Source of the DNA: Bacillus sp. FSL K6-3431 | GTDB taxonomy: Bacteria; Bacillota; Bacilli; Bacillales; Bacillaceae_C | Direction: 5' to 3' | Length of the DNA stretch: 64,000 nt | Assembly: GCF_038002605.1 (NCBI RefSeq) | Contig: NZ_JBBOCT010000001.1 | Location: 2,046,001 to 2,110,000, forward strand | Shown here: piece by piece, positions 55,321 through 64,000 of the stretch | Position numbering within the stretch: position 1 is the first letter of the stretch | How the letters are laid out: each line of letters opens with the position of its first letter | The notes under the pieces: generated by a model | Told to the model about the DNA's origin: nothing | The model's database searches: none | Seen by the model: only the letters and a program-made list of their open reading frames with translations | Position numbers and translations under genes: made by a program

Positions 55321-55429
55321 TTATCTAATGATACCTCCAACGGTGGTGCAACTTAGACATACGAGATACTCGTTACAATGAAGCTACCTTTGCCGGTAGC
55401 AATTGAGCTATTAATGAAAACTGCCACTT

Positions 55430-57022
55430 TTATTTGTTCCAAATATTATGAAGCTCTGCAACTTTCAATTCTCTAATTTCAACATTGTTATCTATAGCCT
55501 TCAGTTCAATATTGTTAATGTTGTAATCCTGAATATGGCTCATACACATGTATGCTTTACCGCCATTTATATAGATCTCAGTCACAATTGTATCGACAAG
55601 GATTCGTAACTCTATGCAGTCATCATAGAGTTCCGCAGGGGCGAGGCTGTCTAAGCTCTTCAGTTCATTCTTACTACCGTTATACTCTAGGGTGAGTCCA
55701 AAGATAGAAAAACTGAAGCTTGCAGCGCTCTTTGGAGAAAGCTTTAAGGTTATATCGTATAGCCTTCCTGTTAGCCTTTCTTTATAGGTTGCACCTGAAG
55801 CTAGTTCAACATTTTCTATCCTATTGATGTTCTGATATAATCCTTCAATCTCTTTAACAGGATATGTACATAAAAAGATTTCATCTTGAAATGTTTTTAA
55901 CTGCATCTCACAAGGGAAGTTCATGACGCTGCCAAAGGGCATCGAAGGGATCGTAATGGAACTATGAGCTGTCCTGATTCGACGTCCATCTTTCTTGCTA
56001 ATATTTGACCAGGATTGTGCGGCATAACCACTATTTCCGTAATTCAGTCTATTCAAATCTGTTTCCGGATTGAATGTATAACCATCAAAGCTACCAATAA
56101 AATATTTATCTGATGCTCCGATAAGTACCCACTTGATACTTTTTTCATCACCATCTACCGGAAGGGGATAAAAGTCAGGACACTCCGTTTCATTTGGCAT
56201 GGTAATTTCCTGAATTTGTGTCCAGTCCAATAGATTTTTTGATGATAAAAGTACAAATTTATTATTATCCAAATAAAGCGCCATGATATAACTGTCATTT
56301 GGCTCATAATAAATGACTTTTGGATCCCTGTTACCAGCCACGATTTGCTGTACTAAAGGATTCTTTTCATATTTCTTAAATGTGATACCTTTGTCCGTAC
56401 TGTAGGCAAGACATTGCGTAAACGGCTGACCCTTAGAGGTTTCAGAGGTGCTTCCTGCCGCAGTATAAAATAGCAAGATAACATCATTCTCATTCTCTTT
56501 CAGCCCTGTAGCATTACGAGTGTCTACGATTGCCGCCCCGGAAAACATTGTTCCCGAGAAATCAGGGTACAAGGCAATCTCTTTCTCCGTCCAATGAACT
56601 AGGTCACTGCTCACTGCATGTCCCCAATGCATGTTACCCCAGGTACAACCGACAGGATTATACTGGTAGAACATGATATATTCATTCTCATAATGAACTA
56701 ACCCGTTGGGATCATTCAGCCATCCTCTTTTTGTAGTAAAATGAAACCCCGGCCGATATTTCTCGTTATAAACTCCTTGATCAGGCAGCGCTGCATCAGA
56801 CTTACGAATGTTCAAGTCTATTTTAGGTAAACAGGTGATCTCCAATTCCGTTCCCTCGAACCGTTCCACATTCACAGAAAACTCGTAATCAGGATCTATA
56901 AAATCTAACTGAATCTCAAGATCATAAATCAAAGTTCCATCTGTAAAAAAATTCACTTTCTTCTTTTGAGCATGATAGCTTGCGGGAAAAATCAGATACT
57001 TGGAATCACATAAAACTTTCAT
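55430..57022 (-). CDS. Glycoside hydrolase family 32 (fructan/sucrose hydrolase)
   Basis: A 530-residue enzyme with the GH32 motifs: nucleophile WLNDPNG (about 98-104), FYQYNP, the transition-state stabiliser in NRDPKVIYY, and acid/base ETECPDFYPL. A C-terminal beta-sandwich follows. It has no signal peptide, so it probably acts in the cytoplasm on sucrose, levan or inulin oligomers. The start is ATG, eight bases after GGAGG. It lies between two remnants of an acetylxylan esterase, and tandem palindromes precede it. Confidence 0.93.
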   Translation of the reverse strand: MKVLCDSKYLIFPASYHAQKKKVNFFTDGTLIYDLEIQLDFIDPDYEFSVNVERFEGTELEITCLPKIDLNIRKSDAALPDQGVYNEKYRPGFHFTTKRGWLNDPNGLVHYENEYIMFYQYNPVGCTWGNMHWGHAVSSDLVHWTEKEIALYPDFSGTMFSGAAIVDTRNATGLKENENDVILLFYTAAGSTSETSKGQPFTQCLAYSTDKGITFKKYEKNPLVQQIVAGNRDPKVIYYEPNDSYIMALYLDNNKFVLLSSKNLLDWTQIQEITMPNETECPDFYPLPVDGDEKSIKWVLIGASDKYFIGSFDGYTFNPETDLNRLNYGNSGYAAQSWSNISKKDGRRIRTAHSSITIPSMPFGSVMNFPCEMQLKTFQDEIFLCTYPVKEIEGLYQNINRIENVELASGATYKERLTGRLYDITLKLSPKSAASFSFSIFGLTLEYNGSKNELKSLDSLAPAELYDDCIELRILVDTIVTEIYINGGKAYMCMSHIQDYNINNIELKAIDNNVEIRELKVAELHNIWNK

Positions 57023-57196
57023 ATATAAAACCTCCATCGTTTAGTTGCTGATATGATAATTCACGAGAAATCGCAATTAAATAAAATCAAGCTTCATAAA
57101 TAATATAGTTATTCAAGATACGAGTTCAACAGAGAAACCGATAAAAAGGTGAGAATTAACGACATGATAATTTATCTAAAAAACGATACTTGATTT

Positions 57197-57225
57197 TATC
57201 AATTGATAGGTTATATCAATTGATA
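57197..57225 (-). promoter_or_regulatory. Two perfect TATCAATTGATA palindromes (operator candidate) with promoter
   Basis: Identical 12-bp palindromes at 57197-57208 and 57214-57225 have centres 17 bp apart. On the minus strand the second half of one supplies TTGATA, and TAGATA follows 18 bases later, a plausible promoter for the GH32 gene. A dimeric regulator bound here would repress or be displaced by an inducer. Confidence 0.6.
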
Positions 57226-57413
57226 AAAAACTTGGTTTCTATAATGGTTAAAACACCCTTATTCATCACTTTTCACCTTCTAGGGAAAAGTGTCTTGTTA
57301 TTACTCTAAACAAGTACACTCCATTAAAACTTATTTCAAGTTATATTCCTTACGAACTTAATCTGCAAATTTCTTATTCTTTAGAAGTATCTATTTTTTT
57401 AAGATTAATATAA

Positions 57414-57806
57414 TCATCTTTGCGTTTTCTGGAGCATTAGCACAGCATTACGTTTAACAGTAGGAACAGCTGAGATAATCTTAGCTTGAATATCTTGACC
57501 TTTTCCTAAGAGCCAGTCTCCACTATCGACGGAATAACCATGAAATACAGCAAGCCCCGCACCGACCATTTGTATATTTTTTGGTTTTACATATTTACAA
57601 TGAACTTTTGCTCCGTCCACGCCCTTAAAATATAAATGATAGCAATCTGCAACAACTGATTTTATTTCTTCCGGGACGAGCGCATAGTCTAGTGACTGCC
57701 CATTAAGTTCCGCAAGTGTACGTGTCCAATAGTCATCAAAATCTGTAGGTTTTGGACTCTTCCCTTGATAATTTTCAAGTTCATGAAGTGGCATATCAAT
57801 ATGCAT
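57414..57806 (-). pseudogene. N-terminal fragment of acetylxylan esterase (CE7)
   Basis: The first roughly 100 residues match CE7 esterases: MPLHELENYQGKSPKPTDFD, then DYWTRTLAELN, VVADCYHLYFKGVDGAKVHC and the oxyanion region VFHGYSVDSGDW. The last 30 residues do not match. The catalytic serine (GGSQGG) and most of the hydrolase domain are absent. The enzyme would have removed acetyl groups from xylan or mannan sugars. It lies just downstream of the GH2 gene. Confidence 0.82.
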
Positions 57807-57898
57807 GAATCTTACTCTCCATTTGTCATATCGTGATTCTCAGTGTACCCGACCTGTATCTATCATGCCGCGAATACAGTCCTTTTACATAACAACCA

Positions 57899-60364
57899 TT
57901 AATACGTATTATAAATACTCCGTATCACTAATTGAGTTTTGAAATCTTCTAGACTTATAATCTCGCTTAAGCTTTCTTTTTGCACTGTAATTTCTCTTAC
58001 TTCCCCACTTGAGATATCAAAATAATTATCAGCAAACTTACAGTCAGCTTCACTTAAATCAAGCTCAACATATTTGGCTAAACCAGCCTTTGCTTGAATA
58101 GAAAGAACGAATTGATCACTTTCTTCACGTACATCTATATGCAATTGTGGATTAACAAACTCAAAATGCTTCGGTTTTACAAATAGAAGGACAGCATTGG
58201 AATGAACTTCTCCATCTAATACAAGTTTTGCTTCAAGATACGTGTTTCTCATGCCAGCATCAGAAAGTTGCTTTTCAAAGGAAAGTTCGATGCAATTTTC
58301 GGCAGATAACGTGGCTACTTTAGCATCCACACTGCCTTCTTCGAGAATTTCGGATGTATTAGAAAGTAATTTCCACTCTATACGCCCTTGAATATCCTTA
58401 AGCGTATCGTTTGTAACGTGAATGGATGCTGTTTTTCCTTCTTCCTCTATCGATAGCAAGATTGGCGAATAAAATTTCTTCGCATAATAATGTAGCGCCT
58501 TCCAACGACCAAAACTGTCAATACTTGACCATGATGCAACAGGCCAGCAGTCATTAAGCTGCCAGTATAATGAGCCCATGCAACGCCCCCGATTACGACG
58601 CCAATGTTCCACACCATATTTAATCGCTTCAGCCTGTAAAAGCTGAGATGTATATAGTAACGAGTCAAAGTCTTTTGGATAGAGGAAGTTCTCAGATAGA
58701 TAAAAAAGAATTTTCCCATTGGCTCCGTCATTTTTCTGATGGGTTTCCATCACATGAGAGAAAATATTTCGATCTTCCTGTAGCGTAAATGATTCCACTG
58801 TTTTTAATGAAGGAAATGACTGGAATCCAAACTCTGAACAAAAACGAAAGAAAAACTTTCGATATTCTGTAAATGGTTTCAATCCATGCCATACTTCCCA
58901 ATAATGGACATCGCCTCGATCTGGATCACGTGGCTTGTCAAACCCGCCACCAGATGATGGAGATGATGGCCAATAAAATCTTTCTGGGTCCATTTCTTTC
59001 ATAATTCCAGGCAAAATAAATTCGAATAGTTTAATATAATCTGTTCTAAGCTTTGGATCTTGTGGCCAGCCCCAATGCTCCCAGCCTTCTTCTGTTTCGT
59101 TGTTTCCGCACCAGATTCCAAGACTTGCATGGTGACGCAGGCGTTTCACATTATCTGCTACTTCTTTTTTCACCGTATCTAAAAATTCATCTGTCAGGTC
59201 ATATGCACTGCAAGCAAACATGAAATCTTGCCAAACAATTAGTCCAAGTCGGTCGCATAGGTCGAAGAAATAATCCTCTGGATAATGGCCACCACCCCAG
59301 ATGCGTACCATATTAAAGTTGGCTTCCACACTGTCTTTTAATAGACGCTCTGTTTTTTCAACAGAATTTCTAGCCAAAATATTATCTTCCGGAATATAGT
59401 TGGCACCCATTGCAAAAATAGATAGGCCATTCACATAGAATTCAAATGATTTTCCGTACTCATCTGGCTCATGTTTTACTTCAATCGTGCGTAGTCCGAT
59501 ATTAAAATCTTTTCCATCAAGCTTGTAACTATTTCTATCCAATACAGATACTTCTACTTTATATAACGGCTGTGCTCCATATCCATTTGGCCACCAAAGA
59601 TCTGGACTTTTCACATCAAATGTGATGACCTCTTTCAGTTTTGCTTGATTAATATTCTTTATTTCTACTTCACCATTCGGGCTTATCATCTTCACTTCCA
59701 GCTGAACGTTACTCGCTTGATCCCATTCAATAAGCTCCGTACGCACACTTAGCTGTACTTCATTCTCGGCGTGTATTTGTGTAATATACACATCATCAAG
59801 TTTCGCGGTCTTCCATGCATGAATAGAAATATTTCTCCAAATCCCCATGTCAGGAATTTTCGGTCCCCAGTCCCAGCCAAACATATAATGCGCTTTTCTT
59901 AAATGTGGGTAGCCTTCCACTGCGTGTTCTACACCAGCTAAAGGACGCTCTTTTTGTTGCTCTTGAATATAATGAAGTGGAGAAGCAAATTTCACTGTAA
60001 TTTCATTATCCCCAGCTGTCAAAAATTGCTGTACATCAATTTCATATGTGCGATGCATATTATTTGTTGTTCCTACAACCTCACCATTGATAATAATCTC
60101 AGCAAGCGTATCGACACCTTCACACAGAAGAACAATTTGATCATTTGTTAGTAGTTCTTCTTTAACTGTGAATGTTCTCGTATACGTATAATCATTGGCA
60201 GCGATATCTAAACCGATATTTTCATTGTCCCGATAAAAGGGATCTTCGATTTTACCGTGTTCTAGCAAATCATTCATGACCGAACCTGGAACCCAGACAT
60301 CAAGCCATTCCGCTGTTCCTGTTTCTTGCATTTTCCATTGACCATTTAAATCCACTTTTAACAT
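57899..60364 (-). CDS. Glycoside hydrolase family 2, beta-mannosidase
   Basis: An 821-residue cytoplasmic GH2 enzyme. It has an N-terminal sugar-binding sandwich (LNGQWKMQETG, then VWVPGSVMNDLL), the TIM barrel with acid/base in IWCGNNETEEGWEHWGW and nucleophile in FCSEFGFQSFP, WGGGHYPEDYFFDLCDRLG, and RCMGSLYWQLNDCWPVASWS. The overall pattern is that of beta-mannosidases. It frees mannose from mannooligosaccharides. ATG is preferred over a TTG three codons upstream. It starts 18 bases after the GH113 gene. Confidence 0.93.
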   Translation of the reverse strand: MLKVDLNGQWKMQETGTAEWLDVWVPGSVMNDLLEHGKIEDPFYRDNENIGLDIAANDYTYTRTFTVKEELLTNDQIVLLCEGVDTLAEIIINGEVVGTTNNMHRTYEIDVQQFLTAGDNEITVKFASPLHYIQEQQKERPLAGVEHAVEGYPHLRKAHYMFGWDWGPKIPDMGIWRNISIHAWKTAKLDDVYITQIHAENEVQLSVRTELIEWDQASNVQLEVKMISPNGEVEIKNINQAKLKEVITFDVKSPDLWWPNGYGAQPLYKVEVSVLDRNSYKLDGKDFNIGLRTIEVKHEPDEYGKSFEFYVNGLSIFAMGANYIPEDNILARNSVEKTERLLKDSVEANFNMVRIWGGGHYPEDYFFDLCDRLGLIVWQDFMFACSAYDLTDEFLDTVKKEVADNVKRLRHHASLGIWCGNNETEEGWEHWGWPQDPKLRTDYIKLFEFILPGIMKEMDPERFYWPSSPSSGGGFDKPRDPDRGDVHYWEVWHGLKPFTEYRKFFFRFCSEFGFQSFPSLKTVESFTLQEDRNIFSHVMETHQKNDGANGKILFYLSENFLYPKDFDSLLYTSQLLQAEAIKYGVEHWRRNRGRCMGSLYWQLNDCWPVASWSSIDSFGRWKALHYYAKKFYSPILLSIEEEGKTASIHVTNDTLKDIQGRIEWKLLSNTSEILEEGSVDAKVATLSAENCIELSFEKQLSDAGMRNTYLEAKLVLDGEVHSNAVLLFVKPKHFEFVNPQLHIDVREESDQFVLSIQAKAGLAKYVELDLSEADCKFADNYFDISSGEVREITVQKESLSEIISLEDFKTQLVIRSIYNTY

Positions 60365-60382
60365 TTTCCCCAATCCCCCAAA

Positions 60383-61243
60383 TTACATTTCAGAATAAAA
60401 TGCTTTAATTGTCTTTTCAGCAGGTTTTCCAAATACATCATATCCATCATTTTGCGGCGCATCATTTTCATCGTATAAAAAAGCACTCCAATCCCATAAA
60501 CCAAATCCCTTTACCCAAGTCCGCTCCTTCGTTTTCTCAAACATCATTTTGTAAAATTCATTCTGTTCTTCCATGTTGACACTGCCCTCATGTCCCCAGT
60601 CATTCGGAATAAAGGAAGAGTCCGTTCTGCTTGGACACCCTGCCTCATAAATAGGATAGTAGCCGCTAGAGGAAATAATATCGACCGCATCCCACCATTT
60701 CACATTGCCTTCTTGATATTTATCTGTGTTATACGTAATTGGACCTGTGTACACTTCTTTAACCGCTTTACACAGTTGTCTCCATTCATAATCTCGGCGC
60801 TCCGTTTGTACCATTTCACAGCCTACGATCATCATTTCACACTTTGTTTCTTCTGCAATTTTTGCATAGTGAAGCTGGTAATCTGTATAGCTTTTGAACC
60901 ATTCGTACCATTTAGGTTCGCATGGTACGTCTAAATCAAAGAAATTAATATGTGCTCGCCAAGTACCATTTCTCACGTTAACAGTCGGTTTCATAATCAC
61001 CTTTAAATCAAGACTGCGCGCGTACTCGATCAAACTGACAAATTCTTCATCTTCTGGCATATGCGCACCTGTATAATCAATTTCTGTTGAGTGTGGCGTA
61101 TCCTGTAAAGCCGCAAACGCAATGATCACGTGATCACTATTTGTCCGTTCCTTCATTAAACGCAAAGACTTCCTCGCTTCTTCTTTATAAAAATCTCCCT
61201 TTTTACAAATCCATCCATAAGTAAACCCCTTAATATAATCCAT
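60383..61243 (-). CDS. Glycoside hydrolase family 113 endo-beta-mannanase
   Basis: A 286-residue TIM-barrel enzyme resembling GH113 mannanases such as that of Alicyclobacillus: IKGFTYGW at the start, KPTVNVRNGTWRAHINFFDL, MMIVGCEMVQTERRDYEWRQ with the acid/base glutamate, ITYNTDKYQEGNVKWWDAVD, SGYYPIYEAG, and GFGLWDWSAFLYDENDAPQN. It has no signal peptide, so it should cut imported mannooligosaccharides. It forms an operon with the GH2 gene, with a GAGGGGG site ten bases before the ATG. Confidence 0.88.
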   Translation of the reverse strand: MDYIKGFTYGWICKKGDFYKEEARKSLRLMKERTNSDHVIIAFAALQDTPHSTEIDYTGAHMPEDEEFVSLIEYARSLDLKVIMKPTVNVRNGTWRAHINFFDLDVPCEPKWYEWFKSYTDYQLHYAKIAEETKCEMMIVGCEMVQTERRDYEWRQLCKAVKEVYTGPITYNTDKYQEGNVKWWDAVDIISSSGYYPIYEAGCPSRTDSSFIPNDWGHEGSVNMEEQNEFYKMMFEKTKERTWVKGFGLWDWSAFLYDENDAPQNDGYDVFGKPAEKTIKAFYSEM

Positions 61244-61271
61244 TTCTGTTTTTCCCCCTCTCGCTGCATAC

Positions 61272-62265
61272 CTATATATTTTGTAAATTGTAAAAGTAAC
61301 TTTTATTGACCATTAACTCTTCGAACGTTCCACAATCAACTATTTTCCTTTTTCCATGACAACAATCCTATCTGCACTTCGGATCGTTGATAGTCGATGT
61401 GCGACAATAAAAGTGGTTCAACCCTTAGATTATGTGTCCAATGCTTGTTGAATATGAAACTCTGATTTCTTATCGAGGGGGCAGACGTTGCCTCGTCAAT
61501 AAGAATAATTATCGGATCACGGATAAGTGCCCGTGTAATTGCAAATCGCTGGTTTTGACCACCAGAAAGCTTACTTCCATGTTCACCAACTTGCGAATGT
61601 ATTCCCTCTGGAAATTGCGCAATCACATCTTGTAAATTGGCCACTTCAATCGCCCGGCACAGTTTATCTTCACTTACAGTCGGTAATCCATATGTAATAT
61701 TGTCTTTAATTGTTCCCGAGAACAAGATCTTATTTTGTAGGACCATCGCAAGTGACTTTCGGTATTTTCTAATTGAATTGTCTTCAATCGAAATCCCATC
61801 GATTTCGATCCTTCCCACCTGTGCTTTATAAAATCCAATAATCAAATTTAAAATCGTCGAATTCCCCAGATCCCGATTCTCCTACAAAAGCAATTGTTTC
61901 AACCGATTTTACATCGAGTGTGAACGACTTAATAAGCGCATGGCTATCAGAATTAGGATATTTAAAAGCAACATTACGGAACGAAATATCTCCCTTTAAT
62001 GGCTCTAGAAATTTTTTTCCTTTAAATTTTTCTGTATCATGTGATAGTAGAATTTCCGTTACAGAAAATAATGATTCAAAACCTTTTGCGATGATTTGAC
62101 AAACATTTAATATCCCGCTTACCGCTCCAAGAATTAAAGTAAAAAAGTTTTCCAAAATGTTCCGATATATAACCTTAATAAAATGCCGGATGGCTTCACT
62201 TTAGAGACAGTTTCATCGTTGAAAAGCTGAATATATTCTATGGAAGTCTCTTCAAGTTTTGTCAT
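61272..62265 (-). pseudogene. Decayed ABC exporter
   Basis: A good start (GAGG site, then MTKLEETSIEYIQLFNDETV) leads into a few residues of a membrane domain. Most of the domain is missing, and ATPase pieces follow in several frames: GDISFRNVAFKYPNSDSHAL, a broken Walker A (FVGESGSGE), SLAMVLQNKILFSGTIKDNI, LSGGQNQRFAITRALIRDP, LIDEATSA, and IVDCGTFEELMVNK. At least three frameshifts. It could once have exported an oligosaccharide or drug. Confidence 0.88.
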
Positions 62266-62456
62266 ACAAATACCTCGGTTCTTTCTTCAAACTTTGTATA
62301 TTATTTAATTAATAATCTGTGTAAACACGCGTTTAATACTTTTTAAAAATAGATTCTTGTTTTTTATCTTTATGCCCCCACACCTGTAATACTATCTCAG
62401 TTATATGGCGAACGAAGCAGGTTTAAAGCAAGTGTTAAATGGTTTACTTCATAATA

Positions 62457-63414
62457 TTACCGATTTACATACCACTCTTTTAATGTTTGTTCCGCTTTTT
62501 TGCCATAGATATCAAAACCTTTATCTAGCTTAGCTTCTTCTAGCGGATACAGATTTGTGCTCCAATCCCACCAGAAAAATCCGGCAAACCATGGTTCATC
62601 CCAAAATGCTTCCATTACAGATCTATAGAAATTATTTTGCTCCTCTTGATGAAATGGAAGTTCTATTTGTTCAAAATCCCAAGGCATAGTTGCGCAGCCT
62701 TCTGCACTTCTGCAACCAATCTCCATAAATATAATAGGTTTATTAAATTGATAATGTAATTTTTCAATTCGGACTACTCTCGTTTCCAATTTTTCAGCAT
62801 CGTTTCATAGCTATCGTTCGGTTTTTCACCTACTGGATAGTAGGCACTCGTCCCAATAATATCGATTTTATCAAACCACTTAATCCCATCTTCTTTTCCA
62901 TGGTTAGCGTTATATACAATTGGCCCATTGTATACGCTTCTCACTTTTTTAATCACATGCTCCCAATGAGTCGTCTGAGATTCTGTACAACCATCTCACA
63001 GCCAATACAAAACATTTCGCAGCCTAATTCCTCAAATAACTCCGCATAATGCATTAGAAAATTCGTATATGACTGAAACCAGCTTTGCCAGTATTCATAT
63101 ACGTCATGTGGGGAGCCTATTCTCGCTCTCCAAAGACCGTCTTTTGAATTGACTACAGACTTCAAACAAACTTTCATCCCTAGCCTTTTTGCTTTTTACT
63201 GCAAAAATAATATCACTGTCGGACATCGTAAATCCGTAATCAAAGTTTATTTCTGTTGAAAAAATTGTTTTTTGATATGTATAAAAAGATAACGCTATCC
63301 ATTCGCTACCCGTTTTTTTAACTTTTCTAATGACTCTACAGCCTCAGGAGTTCTATATGCACCTCTTGATGAATTCCACCCATAAGTCATTCCCTTAATG
63401 AGTAATTCCTTCAC
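62457..63414 (-). pseudogene. Second GH113 mannanase, inactivated by frameshifts
   Basis: From a GTG eight bases after GGAGG, the pieces KELLIKGMTYGWNSSRGAYR, STEINFDYGF, VNSKDGLWRARIGSPHDVYE, CEMFCIGCEMV, IVYNANHGKEDGIKWFDKID, IIGTSAYYPVG and PWFAGFFWWDWSTNLYPLEE line up with the intact GH113 protein at 60383-61243. They occupy three frames with at least four breaks. The key glutamate segments survive, so decay is recent. Confidence 0.9.
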
Positions 63415-63482
63415 CTTTCATTCCTCCCTAATCATAATCTTACCTAACAAAAACACTTTATATCCAGAGACAGACATGCTAA

Positions 63483-63537
63483 TTAGCAACTTTCTATTAA
63501 TCTGTTATAATATAAATATTAACTTAATCGTTAACCT
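63483..63537 (+). promoter_or_regulatory. Promoter and operator candidate for the alpha-galactosidase gene
   Basis: TTAGCA (63483-63488) and TATAAT (63506-63511) are 17 bases apart. Directly after, TTAAC-TTAATC-GTTAA forms an inverted repeat of the size bound by LacI-type repressors. Confidence 0.5.
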
Positions 63538-63679
63538 TATGCAATTGTTTTTTTAAGATCAAGCATTTCACCAGATTACCTTAGCATCATTCCATATACT
63601 AATTTGACTCCTAAGCTTATTATCAATAAAGAAGAAGCCTTACCGTTTTTAGTAATTACTTTTAAAGGAGTTTTGTATA

Positions 63680-64000
63680 ATGACAATCTATCATCAAGAG
63701 AAGTTCAACATTTTTCATCTTCAATCAAAGGAAATGAGTTATATTATTCAAATTGTGAATGGCGCACCAGCGCATGCTTATTGGGGAAAAAAATTGCGTA
63801 ACGAAGCTAGTTTAGATCACTTTTTAGCTCCTCGACTGGAGGATACGCTTGATAGACTTCCCCAAGAATATCCACAATATGGGTCAGGTGACTTTAGAAA
63901 CCCTGCTTATCAAGTTAAGTTAAATGATGGTAGTAGAATAACTGAATTAATATATAAAGACTTTAAAATAATAAAAGGAAAGCCTGAACTAAAAGGTCTA
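63680..64000 (+). CDS. Alpha-galactosidase (GH36), N-terminal part, cut by window edge
   Basis: The 107 residues present read MTIYHQEKFNIFHLQSKEMS, then YIIQIVNGAPAHAYWGKKLR and YGSGDFRNPAYQVKLNDGSR, the N-terminal beta-sandwich of bacterial GH36 alpha-galactosidases. AAAGGAG lies nine bases before the ATG. The full enzyme would remove galactose side chains from galactomannan or raffinose-type sugars, matching the mannanase and mannosidase on the opposite strand. Confidence 0.88.
   Translation, partial: MTIYHQEKFNIFHLQSKEMSYIIQIVNGAPAHAYWGKKLRNEASLDHFLAPRLEDTLDRLPQEYPQYGSGDFRNPAYQVKLNDGSRITELIYKDFKIIKGKPELKGL

Overview
The window reads as the chromosome of a low-GC, spore-former-type Firmicute (Bacillaceae or a close relative). 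Gene order supports this: cggR-gapA-pgk-tpiA-gpmI-eno-secG-est-rnr-smpB-ssrA, rapZ-glmR-whiA, hprK-lgt-yvoD-ppaX-yvoF, and csbA/uvrB/uvrA all match Bacillus-type synteny. So do the strong AGGAGG ribosome binding sites and the frequent TTG/GTG starts. I cannot name the species; a halotolerant genus such as Oceanobacillus or Virgibacillus is only a guess. Nearly all genes lie on the minus strand; clpP and the gene at the right edge are the exceptions.

Region 1 (1-5.9 kb): the start of a LacI-type regulator, a lipoteichoic acid synthase, an EcsC-family protein, and a small operon coding an FbpB-like 42-residue basic protein and a single-domain Spo0M-like protein. A very recognisable yybP-ykoY manganese riboswitch with its own sigma-A promoter and terminator precedes this operon. 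A decayed KtrB potassium-channel gene follows.

Region 2 (5.9-18.1 kb): an iron island. One FecCD-type importer (ATPase plus two permeases) is preceded by a Fur box. It is accompanied by five siderophore-binding lipoprotein genes (one frameshifted), a ferredoxin-NADP reductase and an ABC exporter. Three copies of a dispersed noncoding repeat lie in and beside the island.

Region 3 (18.6-31.7 kb): tmRNA interrupted in its T-loop by a 283-nt group I intron, smpB, rnr, est, secG, then the glycolytic operon under CggR control with a textbook operator, and a glutaredoxin-like gene.

Region 4 (31.8-47 kb): tRNA-Arg(CCG), clpP with a CtsR-type operator, a second copy of the ABC exporter, whiA-glmR-rapZ, trxB followed by degenerate repeats, a TPR protein, the yvoF-ppaX-yvoD-lgt-hprK cluster, and yvlD/yvlB homologues.

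Region 5 (47-54.8 kb): uvrA and uvrB, a four-gene ECF sigma-factor operon (membrane protein, sigma, putative anti-sigma, DUF2164) with a matching ECF-type promoter, csbA, and a YfbR-like HD hydrolase.

Region 6 (54.8-64 kb): a 14-unit 20-bp tandem array, then a plant-polysaccharide locus. It holds a GH32 gene sitting between two pieces of a broken acetylxylan esterase, a GH2 beta-mannosidase, a GH113 mannanase, a decayed ABC exporter, a second decayed GH113 gene and, on the plus strand, the start of a GH36 alpha-galactosidase. Together these suggest use of (acetylated) galactomannan oligosaccharides, with parts of the locus decaying.
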